Assembly (NCBI GenBank): GCA_964386865.1
Contig: CAYLUN010000092.1
Coordinates: 1-19,997 of the forward strand
Length of the DNA stretch: 19,997 bases
Origin: CAYLUN01 sp964386865
GTDB lineage: Bacteria; Verrucomicrobiota; Kiritimatiellia; RFP12; UBA1067
Reading direction: 5' to 3'
In this document: positions 5,762 through 14,900 of the stretch, one piece after another
Layout of the letters: each line of letters opens with the position of its first letter
How positions within the stretch are numbered: position 1 is the first letter of the stretch
Translations under genes and position numbers: made by a program
The notes under the pieces: model-generated
Databases searched by the model: none
What the model was told of the DNA's origin: nothing
The model's input: only the letters and a program-made list of their open reading frames with translations

Positions 5762-7449
5762 GGTGCCTTAATGAGTTTTGCGCCGTCGGCCGGCGGTGTC
5801 AGCGTGCAAATGCCCTTCAGAAATCCATGGTCGACAAGAAAGCGGTCAACGGCGGACAGCGTCCAGTTACGCCAAGGCTGCTCGCGGTAGAAGCCGTGCT
5901 CCTGGCCTTCGGCGAGCCACATTTCCGCCGTTGTATTTCCCAGTTCTTTGAGCCGCCGCAGGGCCGCGTCCGAACCGGGTTTCCAAGTGTCCTTCGTGCC
6001 GAAGAGCAGGAGCGCCGGCGGAAAGTCGGCCGTGAGGTGTTTCAGCACATCCACCTCGGGGTCGCTGCTGTCCTTCGCGGTGAAGGCGGGGTTGAACAGC
6101 AGGTAGGCGGCGACCGAGGTGTCGTATTCCTTCGGGTCAGTCGGATCATCCAGGCCGGGGTTGGTCGTCGCCAGCACGGAGATGTGCCCGCCCGCCGAGC
6201 CGCCGCCGACAATCAACCGCTGCGGGTCGACGCCCAGCTCGCCCGCGTGCTGCTTCATCCACCGGACCGCGCTCTTCGCATCGGTGATGCAGACGCGCTT
6301 GCGCAGGTTCGCGCCGCCGGCCTGCGTGCCGCCCTCGCCCGTGGGCAGCATGCGGTAGTTCGCGGTCGCGGCCACCAGCCCGCGGCTGGCCAGATAGGCG
6401 CAGAAGGGGCGGAACTGGCTAAGGCTGCCGCCCGACCAGCCGCCCCCGTGAAAGAGGAGCACGCCCGGCACCTTGGGGCCGGACGGCTTCCAGCCCGGCG
6501 GGAAGAAGACCTCCAGCTGCTGGCCAACGCCGGCCGACTGCTTGTAGACGTACGCCTTGTACCATTCGATGCGCTCGCGCCGGCAGGCGATGCCGGGCCT
6601 GATCCAAAAATCGAGCGCCTGGTTGTAGATGACCGAATCTGTGACTTCGTGCCTCTTGCCGGCCAGGAAGAAGCCGGCGCCCAGGTTGTCGTGCACGCGG
6701 CAGTTGCGGTACTGAGTGACGCAGCGGTCGACGTCGGCGACGCCTCCCGAGACCGAGCCGTTCCAAGCGATCTCCGCGTTCTCGACCGCCATCTCGACGT
6801 CGTCGTGCGCGCTGATGCCTTCGTCGGCGTTGCTCAGCGCGCGCACATTCTCCAGCCGGATGCCCGTCCACTTGCCGTGGATGTTGAAGCCGTCGTTGGC
6901 CGCGTGCGTGGCCGTGATGTTCCGCACGATGATGTTTGAGCAGGCGATGGTCACCGCGCTCACTCCAACCTTCGGCGGAAGGATAAGCCGGGTACTTACA
7001 GGCGTCCTGTTTGTTGGCCAGCGGAAGTAGAGCGAGCCGTCTTCGGCATAGCCCATCTGGCCCGGCTTGAGCGCGGCGGGCGCGAGATAGCAGTGCTCCT
7101 TGCGCTCCGGATGCGCTTTTTCGGCCGCCAGGTCACGCGGCAGCCGCAGCGGCAGCTCGTCCAGAAACAGGCCGGCGAGCTGGCCCGCCGCGAGCGGCGC
7201 GCGGCCCAGCAGCGGCCCGTCCGAGATCCAGATATCGCCGTCCTTCTTCCAGCTGTGCCCGGTCACGTCGATGCCGAGATCGATGACGACGCCCTTGCCG
7301 TCGTAGACAGCCGGCTTCTCCGCGGTGCCGCCCTGCGTGAGAAGGAGCGGCGTCGCGGAGATCAAGGTGCCGTCTTCGGCTGTGAGCCCGGCCTGGGCTG
7401 CCGCCATTAAAAATAGAGCAAGCGGCAGGCGACGTGTTTGGACAACCAT
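5758..7449 (-). CDS. Secreted fusion of a parallel beta-helix domain and an alpha/beta-hydrolase esterase
   Basis: Probably a carbohydrate-directed esterase. From ATG 7449 the protein has 563 residues with a clear signal peptide (Arg-rich start, hydrophobic core, end near residue 24). Residues about 160-286 read as right-handed beta-helix coils (SNIIVRNITATHAANDGFNI and following repeats). The C-terminal part (about 295-545) is a BD-FAE / carboxylesterase-type hydrolase: oxyanion motif HGGGW at 334-338, nucleophile Ser418 in GGGSAGG, Asp487 in GTKDTW, and His518 in GQEHGF. I prefer ATG 7449 because GAGG lies six bases before it; GTG 7461 overlaps the sulfatase stop (GTGA) but has no ribosome binding site. 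It sits 8 nt after the sulfatase stop and overlaps the next gene by four. A beta-helix before an esterase suggests polysaccharide binding, by inference. Confidence 0.85.
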   Translation of the reverse strand: MVVQTRRLPLALFLMAAAQAGLTAEDGTLISATPLLLTQGGTAEKPAVYDGKGVVIDLGIDVTGHSWKKDGDIWISDGPLLGRAPLAAGQLAGLFLDELPLRLPRDLAAEKAHPERKEHCYLAPAALKPGQMGYAEDGSLYFRWPTNRTPVSTRLILPPKVGVSAVTIACSNIIVRNITATHAANDGFNIHGKWTGIRLENVRALSNADEGISAHDDVEMAVENAEIAWNGSVSGGVADVDRCVTQYRNCRVHDNLGAGFFLAGKRHEVTDSVIYNQALDFWIRPGIACRRERIEWYKAYVYKQSAGVGQQLEVFFPPGWKPSGPKVPGVLLFHGGGWSGGSLSQFRPFCAYLASRGLVAATANYRMLPTGEGGTQAGGANLRKRVCITDAKSAVRWMKQHAGELGVDPQRLIVGGGSAGGHISVLATTNPGLDDPTDPKEYDTSVAAYLLFNPAFTAKDSSDPEVDVLKHLTADFPPALLLFGTKDTWKPGSDAALRRLKELGNTTAEMWLAEGQEHGFYREQPWRNWTLSAVDRFLVDHGFLKGICTLTPPADGAKLIKAP

Positions 7450-7457
7450 GCAGGGCC

Positions 7458-8960
7458 TCACGGAATCGGGTCGTTACGGTGAATGGTGATGCGCTCTTCC
7501 CAAACCGCTTCGTCTTTTTCCGCGTCATAGGTCAGGATGCGGTCGGCGCTGCCTTGGGCCAGCGGCGCGTCGCGCTTTGGCAGCCACGTGCGGTGGTCGG
7601 CGATCTGATCGGCATAGCGGCTATCTTTCGCGAGATTGGTCCACTCGTGCGGATCCTGCTGCATATCGTAGAACTCCTCAGACCCGTCCGCGTAGTGAAT
7701 GTACCGGTAGCGTTCGCTGCGGACCGTGTGGTTACCGGGATTGTGTGACGACAGAGCGGGGCGCGCGCGAACGGTTTTCGCATCCTTGAGCTGCGGCTGA
7801 AGGCTGAGGCCCTCGAGGTCGCTCCGCTTAGGCAGGGCGCACAGGTCGCTCAGCGTCGGGTAGATATCGAGCAGATCCGCAGGCTGCGTGCAGCGCTGTC
7901 CGCCTTTGACGCCCGGGCCCGCGAAAATCAGGGGCACCCGCGTGCCGCCGTTCCACAGCGTGTTCTTGCCCGTAATCCCCTTTTCGCCCAGATGCCAGCC
8001 GTTGTCGCCCCACACGACGACGACGGTGTTCTCCCAGCGGCCGGTGGCTTTCAGCGCGGCGACCAGGCGCCCGATCTGCGCGTCCACAAAGCTCGTGCTC
8101 GCGAGGTAGGAGCGGCAGAGGTTGCGCCACTGCTTGTTCTCTTCCACCCACTTCAGCCGCGGCTCGGGCAGCTCCCAGTGCAGGTACCACGAGAAGCGCG
8201 GCGTGTCGTCGCGGTCCGTGCGCAGAATCTGAGGCAGCACCGAGTCATCGTCGGGGTAGAGGTCGTACCACTTCTGCGTCACATGGCAAGGCACGTGCGG
8301 CAAGTAGTAGCCGACGGCGAGGAACATCGGCACGTCTTGGGGCCCCGCCGTGAGCTGCTCAACGGCCCAGCTCGTATTGATGAAGTCGCCCTTGTCCTCA
8401 TCCCGGTGCGGGAAGGCGCCCCAGTCCATGGCCGGGTGATTCCCCATCGGCGTCGGCGGGATCAGCTTCTGCGGCGGCTTGGCCCCCATGCCGCCGTTCG
8501 GCCCCCAGACGTCGAACTCAACCGCCCGCTTGGCCGGGCCGCCGGGGTTGCCGTGGTAGATCTTGCCCGTCGTGTAGGTCTTGTAGCCGTTGGCCTTGAA
8601 GTGCTGCGGCAGGGCGACGCGGTCCGCCCACTCGGGCAGATTGCGAAACCACGGGGAGAGGCCGTAGATGCCCGTGGTGGTCGGCCGCAGCGAGAGCATC
8701 AGGCTCGTGCGCGAGGGGTTGCAGAGCGGCGACTGGCAGTGCGCGTTGAGGAAGACCGTTCCGCGCTCGGCCAGCGCGTCGAGGTTCGGCGTCTTGGCGA
8801 GCGGGTGCCCGCCCAGCGCGCCGATCCAGTCGTTTTGGTCGTCGATGGCGATGAACAGGACGTTGGGCTTCGCCGCGCCGGCCACGGCCGAACGGCAAAC
8901 GTGAGCCGACAAGAAGACCAGCGCGACACTCAGCCACGTCCGACACGTAAAGGAACTCAC
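7458..8960 (-). CDS. Secreted type I sulfatase, iduronate-2-sulfatase-like
   Basis: It hydrolyses a sulfate ester using a formylglycine made from the active-site cysteine. From GTG 8960 the 500-residue protein has a signal peptide (core about 9-26), then KPNVLFIAIDDQND with Ca-binding Asp40/Asp41, and the maturation motif CNPSR with Cys80. Further on are LPQHFKANGYKTYTTGKIYH and WGDNGWHLGEKG, both as in the iduronate-2-sulfatase group (S1_7-like in my judgement). I choose GTG 8960 because a strong GAGGGGG stands about 8 nt upstream and a good promoter starts transcription near 8981. A longer frame to 9053 would begin upstream of that. It is first in a three-gene operon with two esterases, which suggests joint removal of sulfate and acyl groups from a glycan. 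No formylglycine-generating enzyme is in the window. Confidence 0.93.
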   Translation of the reverse strand: MSSFTCRTWLSVALVFLSAHVCRSAVAGAAKPNVLFIAIDDQNDWIGALGGHPLAKTPNLDALAERGTVFLNAHCQSPLCNPSRTSLMLSLRPTTTGIYGLSPWFRNLPEWADRVALPQHFKANGYKTYTTGKIYHGNPGGPAKRAVEFDVWGPNGGMGAKPPQKLIPPTPMGNHPAMDWGAFPHRDEDKGDFINTSWAVEQLTAGPQDVPMFLAVGYYLPHVPCHVTQKWYDLYPDDDSVLPQILRTDRDDTPRFSWYLHWELPEPRLKWVEENKQWRNLCRSYLASTSFVDAQIGRLVAALKATGRWENTVVVVWGDNGWHLGEKGITGKNTLWNGGTRVPLIFAGPGVKGGQRCTQPADLLDIYPTLSDLCALPKRSDLEGLSLQPQLKDAKTVRARPALSSHNPGNHTVRSERYRYIHYADGSEEFYDMQQDPHEWTNLAKDSRYADQIADHRTWLPKRDAPLAQGSADRILTYDAEKDEAVWEERITIHRNDPIP

Positions 8961-8987
8961 TTTGACACCCCCTCGTTTGACATCTTG

Positions 8988-9016
8988 ATCATAGCGAAAC
9001 CGGCGGGCCGGTTCAA
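8988..9016 (-). promoter_or_regulatory. Promoter of the sulfatase-esterase-hydrolase operon
   Basis: On the minus strand: TTGAAC (9016-9011), a 17-nt spacer, then TATGAT (8993-8988), matching consensus at four and five bases. Start of transcription is expected near 8981, giving a roughly 20-nt leader that contains the GAGGGGG site. The leader also carries TGTCAAA twice on that strand (8982-8976 and 8967-8961), 15 bp apart. Confidence 0.6.
8998..9013. promoter_or_regulatory. 16-bp palindrome overlapping the sulfatase promoter (candidate repressor operator)
   Basis: AACCGGC-GG-GCCGGTT is symmetric over two 7-bp arms. It occupies most of the spacer and three bases of the -35 box, a classic position for a repressor. 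A weaker inverted repeat (CACAAACG at 9049-9056 with CGTTTG at 9067-9072, extendable to TTGTG) lies further upstream. Confidence 0.5.
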
Positions 9017-9168
9017 CCCGCATCGCGGCGGGAAGGCCCTTACGGGTCCACAAACGAGTTCACCCACGTTTGCTTGTGTTTGTAGTGGCGCCGTGAGGCG
9101 CTTGTTGGCCATAGTGAGAATTGCTGGAAAATCGCCGGTGCACCCTTCGCGAACCCCCCGCGCTCTGC

Positions 9169-9174
9169 TATACT
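9169..9174 (+). promoter_or_regulatory. Candidate -10 box for the GNAT-desulfurase-MnmA operon
   Basis: TATACT (five of six consensus bases) lies nine nucleotides before the GNAT ATG. No good -35 is seen at normal spacing (TTCGCG at 9146-9151 is weak). Transcription would begin near 9181, making ATG 9183 effectively leaderless. Confidence 0.4.
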
Positions 9175-9182
9175 CTTGCGCC

Positions 9183-9680
9183 ATGGAAGCAGCGATGATC
9201 CGTCCGGCGGAGGCGCGCGACGCGGAGGCGATCGCCCGCATTTACAACCACTACGTGCGCAGCACAACCATCACGTTCGAAGAGCAGGAGGTCACGCCCA
9301 AGCAGATGGCGGCCCGAATGGCCGACGTCCGGGACGCGCTACTGCCGTGGCTGGTGCTGGCAGGTGACGGCGAGCTTGCCGGCTACGCGTATGCCAGCCC
9401 CTGGAGGACTCGCTCGGCCTACCGGTTCACCGTCGAGACCTCCGTCTACATCGACCACGCACAGCTCGGGAAAAACTTCGGCCACACGCTTTACGAGGCT
9501 CTGCTTCCCCTGTTGCGCGAGCGCGGCGTCCACGCCGCCGTCGCCTGCCTCGGCCTGCCCAATCCGGCCAGCGTCGCCCTGCACGAGCGCTGCGGCTTCC
9601 GCCACGTGGGCGACTTCCCAGAGGTCGGCTACAAGTTCGGCACGTGGCTCGACGTCGGCTACTGGCAGCTGCTGTTCTAG
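9183..9680 (+). CDS. GNAT-family N-acetyltransferase, phosphinothricin-acetyltransferase-like
   Basis: It transfers an acetyl group from acetyl-CoA to an amine; the natural acceptor is unknown. The 165-residue protein starts MIRPAEARDAEAIARIYNHYV (with four residues before it) and TTITFEEQEVTP, both typical of the Pat/phosphinothricin branch. It has a central SVYIDHAQLGKNFGHTLYEALL acetyl-CoA-binding stretch (about 98-118; in most relatives it reads R/Q-x-x-G-x-G/A, here QLGKNFG). It ends with GLPNPASVALHERCGFRHVG, the usual C-terminal signature. ATG 9183 is used; ATG 9195 has GGAAG five bases before it and could be the true start if transcription begins near 9181. The cysteine desulfurase begins 13 nt downstream, so they are likely co-transcribed, but a functional link is not evident. 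Confidence 0.85.
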   Translation: MEAAMIRPAEARDAEAIARIYNHYVRSTTITFEEQEVTPKQMAARMADVRDALLPWLVLAGDGELAGYAYASPWRTRSAYRFTVETSVYIDHAQLGKNFGHTLYEALLPLLRERGVHAAVACLGLPNPASVALHERCGFRHVGDFPEVGYKFGTWLDVGYWQLLF

Positions 9681-9693
9681 ACAGGGAATCGCC

Positions 9694-10821
9694 ATGATCT
9701 ACCTCGACCATAACGCAACCACGCCGCCTGCGCCAGAAGTGAAGGCCGCCCTCAATGACTGCCTCGACCGCACGTGGGGCAACCCCTCCAGCCTGCACGC
9801 CGCCGGACAGGCCGCCCGCGCCGTCCGCGAAGAGGCCCGCCGCGCGGTAGCCGCGCTCGTTCACGCCCGGCCGGACTGCGTTCTTTTCACCAGCGGCGCG
9901 ACCGAGGCGGCCAACCAGTTGCTGCTCGGCCCGCTCCTCACGGGCGGCCGCCCACGCCACCTGATCGTCAGCGCCGTCGAGCACCCGTGCGTGCTGGAGC
10001 CCGCGCGCGCGCTCGAAAGCCTGGGCTGGGCCGTCACCCGCGTCGGCGCGGACGCGGAGGGCCGCGTGGATCCGCAGGCCGTCGCGGACGCGCTCCGCCC
10101 CGACACCGCCCTCGTCTCCGTCATGCTGGCCAACAATGACACCGGCGTGCTCCAGCCCGTGCGCGAGATCGCCATCCTCGCGCGGCAGCGCGGCGTCCTC
10201 GTCCACACCGATGCGGTCCAGGCGGCCGGCCGCATCCTCGTGGACTTCGATGACCTCGGCGTCGACTTCCTCACGCTCTCGGCTCACAAGTTCTACGGCC
10301 CGAAGGGCGTCGGCGCGCTTGTCGCGCGCGACCCGAACCGCCTCGCGCCCCTGCTCTTCGGCGGCTCGCAGGAGCACGCCCGGCGCGCGGGCACCGAAAA
10401 CGTGCCGGGCATCGCCGGCCTTGGCGCGGCGGCCCGCCTCGCCGCCCGCGACCTCGCCGCCGAGGCGGCCCGCGTCGCCGCACTTCGCGACCACCTCCAG
10501 GCCGGCCTGCTCGCCGCCTTCCCCGACGCCCGAGTCAACGGCGGCGGCGCTGAGCGCCTGCCCAACACGCTGAACATCGCATTCCCCGGCATCGACGCCG
10601 TGACCGCCGTCATGAACCTCGACCTCGCGGACATCGCCGCGGCCACCACCTCGGCCTGCGCCACCGCCAAGCGCGAGCCGCCCCACGTGCTGACCGCCAT
10701 GGGGCTCCCGCCCGCCCTTGCACTCGCCTCGCTGCGCTTCTCGCTCGGCCGCGCCAACACGGAGTCGGAGATCGGCCGCGTCGTCGCCGTTCTCACGGAC
10801 CTTATTCCGCATTTACGATGA
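9694..10821 (+). CDS. Cysteine desulfurase (NifS/IscS family), likely sulfur donor for MnmA
   Basis: A PLP enzyme that takes sulfur from L-cysteine as a persulfide and passes it on. The 375-residue protein has the DHNATT start (5-10), GNPSSLH, TSGATEANQ-like motif at 66-75, His97, Asp173 and Gln176 around the cofactor, the PLP lysine Lys199 in SAHKFYGPKG, and the RAGTEN motif (231-236). The sulfur-carrying cysteine is Cys322 in TTSACATAKREPPHVL, slightly unusual but intact. The start ATG has GGGA upstream. Its end overlaps the mnmA start by four bases (ATGA). A desulfurase coupled to mnmA is a known arrangement (as with YrvO in Bacillus), which suggests a dedicated role in tRNA thiolation rather than, or besides, iron-sulfur assembly; no IscU or SufU is nearby. 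Confidence 0.94.
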   Translation: MIYLDHNATTPPAPEVKAALNDCLDRTWGNPSSLHAAGQAARAVREEARRAVAALVHARPDCVLFTSGATEAANQLLLGPLLTGGRPRHLIVSAVEHPCVLEPARALESLGWAVTRVGADAEGRVDPQAVADALRPDTALVSVMLANNDTGVLQPVREIAILARQRGVLVHTDAVQAAGRILVDFDDLGVDFLTLSAHKFYGPKGVGALVARDPNRLAPLLFGGSQEHARRAGTENVPGIAGLGAAARLAARDLAAEAARVAALRDHLQAGLLAAFPDARVNGGGAERLPNTLNIAFPGIDAVTAVMNLDLADIAAATTSACATAKREPPHVLTAMGLPPALALASLRFSLGRANTESEIGRVVAVLTDLIPHLR

Positions 10822-11936
10822 GCACCGCGTCACCATTTACTCCTTCTCTGCCCCCCCGCATCGTGGTCGGCCTTTCCGGAGGCATCGACTCCACGGCCTG
10901 CGCCCTGCTGCTCCGCGAGCAGGGTTACGACGTGGTCGGCGTCACGCTGCGCCTGCGGCCCTGCGGCGACGCCGACAGCGCCCGCAAGTCCTGCTGCGGC
11001 CCCGACGCGGCAAGCATGGCTGGCTCCGTCGCCGCCCAGCTCGGCATCCGCCACTATGTGGTCGACTGCCGCGAGCATTTCGAATCCGAGGTGCTGCGGC
11101 CCTGCTGGAACGACTTCGAGCGCGGCGCCACGCCCAACCCGTGCGTGCGCTGCAACGCCGAGGTGCGCTTCGACGAGCTGCTCGCGGTCGCCCGCAAGCT
11201 GGGCGCCGACCTCGTCGCGACCGGCCACTACGCGCGCGCCGAACTCGATGCGCAGGGGCGCCCGCTCCTGTTGCGCGGCGCAGACGCCAACAAGGATCAG
11301 AGCTACTTTCTGCACGCCCTCGCGCCGGAGACGCTGCGGCACGTGCGCTTTCCGCTCGGCGGCCTGACCAAGCCCGAGGTTCGCGCCCTCGCGCAGGCCC
11401 ACGGGCTGGTGAATGCCGAGCGCGCCGAGAGCCAAGACGTCTGCTTCGCCGGACCGGAGGGCCACTTCGCCGAGTTCCTGCGGCGGCAGTTCCACGGACG
11501 CGCCACGCCCGGCGTCTTCGTGGACGAGGGCGGGCGCGTGCTCGGCCACCACGCGGGCATCCACACGTTCACGATCGGCCAGCGCCGCGGGCTCGGCTTC
11601 GCCACCGGCGAGCGGATGAAGGTCGTCGCCATCGACCCCGCGACCGGCCGCATCACCGTGAGCGACCGCGCCGAGGCGGCCTGCTCTTCGCTCGCCTGTG
11701 CCGAGGGCTTCCGCTGGCACCGTGATCCGCTGCGCGCCGGCAGCCGCGCGCTCGCGCAGGTGCGCTACCGACAGAAGGCCGCGGCGGCCACGGTCGAAAC
11801 GATCAGCGAAGACGGCCAGGCGCTTCGCGTGCGCTTTGACGAGCCGGTCTTCGGCGTCACGCCCGGCCAGTCCCTCGTGCTCTACGACGGCGACCTCGTG
11901 CTCGGCGGCGGCGTGCTCACTCGCTCGTTGGCTTGA
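10818..11936 (+). CDS. mnmA: tRNA-specific 2-thiouridylase MnmA
   Basis: It makes 2-thiouridine at wobble position 34 of tRNAs for Lys, Glu and Gln, using ATP and a persulfide sulfur. The 372-residue protein has the PP-loop VVGLSGGIDST (16-26), NPCVRCN (107-113) with catalytic Cys109, ATGHYAR (134-140), NKDQSYFL, and SQDVCFAG (205-212) with the second catalytic Cys209. The C-terminal beta-barrel part holds TIGQRRGLG (252-260) and the FDEPVFGVTPGQS block. Length is normal. Its start overlaps the desulfurase stop, so translation is coupled to its presumed sulfur donor. Its last 20 bases overlap, tail to tail, the end of the rhamnosidase gene on the other strand. Confidence 0.97.
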   Translation: MSTASPFTPSLPPRIVVGLSGGIDSTACALLLREQGYDVVGVTLRLRPCGDADSARKSCCGPDAASMAGSVAAQLGIRHYVVDCREHFESEVLRPCWNDFERGATPNPCVRCNAEVRFDELLAVARKLGADLVATGHYARAELDAQGRPLLLRGADANKDQSYFLHALAPETLRHVRFPLGGLTKPEVRALAQAHGLVNAERAESQDVCFAGPEGHFAEFLRRQFHGRATPGVFVDEGGRVLGHHAGIHTFTIGQRRGLGFATGERMKVVAIDPATGRITVSDRAEAACSSLACAEGFRWHRDPLRAGSRALAQVRYRQKAAAATVETISEDGQALRVRFDEPVFGVTPGQSLVLYDGDLVLGGGVLTRSLA

Positions 11937-14900
11937 CCTGCTGCGCCGCCCGCAGCGTCACGGGCCCAAGCAGCCCCGAGGGCGCGAGCGGGTCGTCCCT
12001 CTTCCACAGCCGGTGCGACGTGAAGGTGAAGCGCCCGGTCGGGCTGGGCTTGCCCGCCAGCAGCCAATCCGGCCAGTCCTTCAGGGTTCGGCCGTCTTTG
12101 TTGCGCGGGCTGTCGTCGGCAAGCTGCTCGTCGCCAATGAGCCGGTTGACCCACAGGTTGACCACTTTGACTTCCAGCGCATTCTGACCAAGCTTCAGCG
12201 CGCGCGTCACGTCGAGCCGGTAGGGCTTCTTCCAGAGCACCTCGAACGCCTGCCCGTTGAGCGTCACCTCCGCCATCACTTCCACGGCGCCGAGATCCAG
12301 GTCAACGCGCCGGCCTGCACCCAGCAACGCGCCGGGCACCTCAAACGTCTTGCGATAGGTCGCGGTGCCGCTGAAGTGCTTGACCCCGCTGTCCGCGTGC
12401 TCGCTCCACGAAATCAGCGCAGGCAGCGCCACGCGCGCCGGCGCGCCGGCGCTGGGCGGGAACTCGAGCGCCCACTCGCCCGCGAGCTCCAGCGCGGCCG
12501 GCAGCGCGGAGACCTCGGCGTTGAGCGACTTGCCCGACGCGGTCTTCAGCGCGTAGTGCCCGGGCCGCGCCGCCTCCAGCATGAGCGCGCCCTCCGCACC
12601 GCCGCGCAGCCGCGCGGCGGGCGCGACAGCAGCCCGCGTCTCGGGCAGCAGCGGCTCGCCGTCGCAGCTGAGCGCCACCACGGGGTCGAAGCCCGCCAGC
12701 GGCTGGCGGAACACGACGAACACCGACTCGAGCGGCTCCAGCTGCAGCGGCACGCGCGTGAGTCCGCCCGCCGGCTCGAACGCCGCGGCGGGCTCCGTGC
12801 GGCCCGTGTCGGGCCACCACAGCTCGGGCCGTTTGCCCGACACGCGGAACGTGGCCACCGCCTCGCGGCGCTCGCCGTCCTTGTTCGCGACGAAGTAGAC
12901 GTCGGCCTCGCCGATTCGCTTGTGAATGTAGCGCAGGCCGGCCGGCGCTCCTCCGCATGCGCTGGCGAAGTCAGGCGGCACGCCCATCCGCTCCAGCACG
13001 CCGCTCGGCACGGCGATGTCGAGCGTGGCGTCTGCGGGCTCGGCCCCCTCCTCGATCTCGCCCCAGGGCGCGATGCCGAGGGGGCCGACCTCGCGCGCGG
13101 CGCTCCAGCCGGCGCGTGCGCCGGCATCGGTGGCCCAGCGTTCAGAGACCGCCTTCGCCGCCTCCCAGTCGCGCCCTGTGGACGACGCCTGCGTGCGCCC
13201 GCCGCGGTAAGTCAGCGTCAGCGCGCCGGCGAGCCCGGCCGGGTTCGGCGCGTGATACGCGTTGTCGACCGCGACGGCGATGAGGTTCGTGCCGGGCTTC
13301 AGCCACGGCGCGAGGTCCAGCGAGGTGCTGCGCTTCATGCTGTGGCCCGCGCCGGCCCGGCTGCCGTTGACCCAGCACTCGAAGGAGTTGTCGGCGACCA
13401 GCGAGAGCCGGGCCGACTCGAGGGGGCTGTCCGCGCCGACCACCACCGTGTGGCGGAAGTAGCGCTTCTCCGGCGGGACGGCCCGCGTCGGGTCGCCCTC
13501 GTCGTACCAGATCCACCGGGCGGCGCGGAAGGCGGCGGTGCCTTCGTAGTCCGCGTCCGGGCCCTTGCGGAGCGACCGGCCCCAGATGACGCGGCCCTGA
13601 CCAGCCGCGCGCGCGGTTAGCTCCTCCGGCTCGGGGCCCTCGCCCCACAGCTCGCGGGCCAGCGCCTGCACCTCGGCGTCGCAAGCCGGATAGCCCTGCA
13701 GGCTTGGCGAGCGCGAGGGCGGGTTGCCGAGCGCGGTCGCGCCGGCCGCCACGAGGTCGCGCACCTTGCGGAGCAGGCGCGGCGTCATGACCTCGACCTG
13801 CGGCAGCACCAGCATCGCGTAGCTCATGCCATCGGGCAGCGCGAGGCGCCCGTCCCGCACGGACATGCGCGTCAGCAGCGCGTCGGGCGGGCAGGCGTCG
13901 AAGTTATAGCCGGGGCGGTCGAAGCCGTCTTTGACAGGAGAGGAGAACCGCTGCGGCGAGTTCTCCGGCGCGAGGAAACACAGATCCGCCACGAACAGGC
14001 CCTGCTGCAGCAGGTACTGGCAGCGAGCGAGATACGCGTGCCACGGCTTCGACATCTCCCACCAGGTCTGCGTGCGCTCGTAGTGAAGCCCCCACGGGCC
14101 CATGCCCATGCCCGGCGCGCGGGCGGGTTGCGTCCAGGGCTGGTGCGCGTAGCGGTGAAAGACGAACCGGTTGACGCCCTCGCAGAAGGCCCAGTCGCCC
14201 TGGCTCTTGAGGGTCGCCGGATGGCTCAGCCACTTCTCGTCGTCGACGGCCGTAAAGGCCTCGGCCCCGAGCACGGGGCGGCCGTAGACATGGGCCGCCG
14301 ACGCCATCTCCGTGGAGCTGTAGCGGTGCCCGCCGGCTTGGATATGCCCGGGCCAGGACCAGAACTCGGACATGGGTTCGTCGGCGCATCCCGCGAAAGC
14401 CATATCATCGCACGGCGGTTGGTCGTAGGCCTCGATGGAGAGCCGCAGCCCGCTTCGATGGGCCAGCGTGCGGAAGTGCCCGGCGTAGTTCTCTATCAAC
14501 AGGTCGTTGACGGTCTGGCGCACGTCCCAGAGAAAGCGCTCGGAGACCTCGAGGCTCTCCACGGGGCTGCCCGCCAAGACCGGGAGAAGCGGCAGCAGGT
14601 CATAGCCCCTCAGCCTCCGGAAATCCTCGCGGAACGTCGGCGTCCAGTTCTGCGAGCCGACCTCCCAGCTGTCGATGTGGGTCGAGACCAGGGTACGCTT
14701 TTCGCCGGCGAGGTCGCGGTTCTCGGCGATCAGCCGGCCCACCAGCGCGTTGAAGTGCGCCTCCGCCGCGGCCTTGCTGAGCTTGTCGCACTCCAGCCCG
14801 CGCCCTTCGAGCGGAGCGGGGTGGTTGTCCTTGCCGGTGCTCGTGTGGCCCACGCGCAGCAGCGTCCAGCGGCCGGCGGGCGCATCCCACGTCAGTCGGC

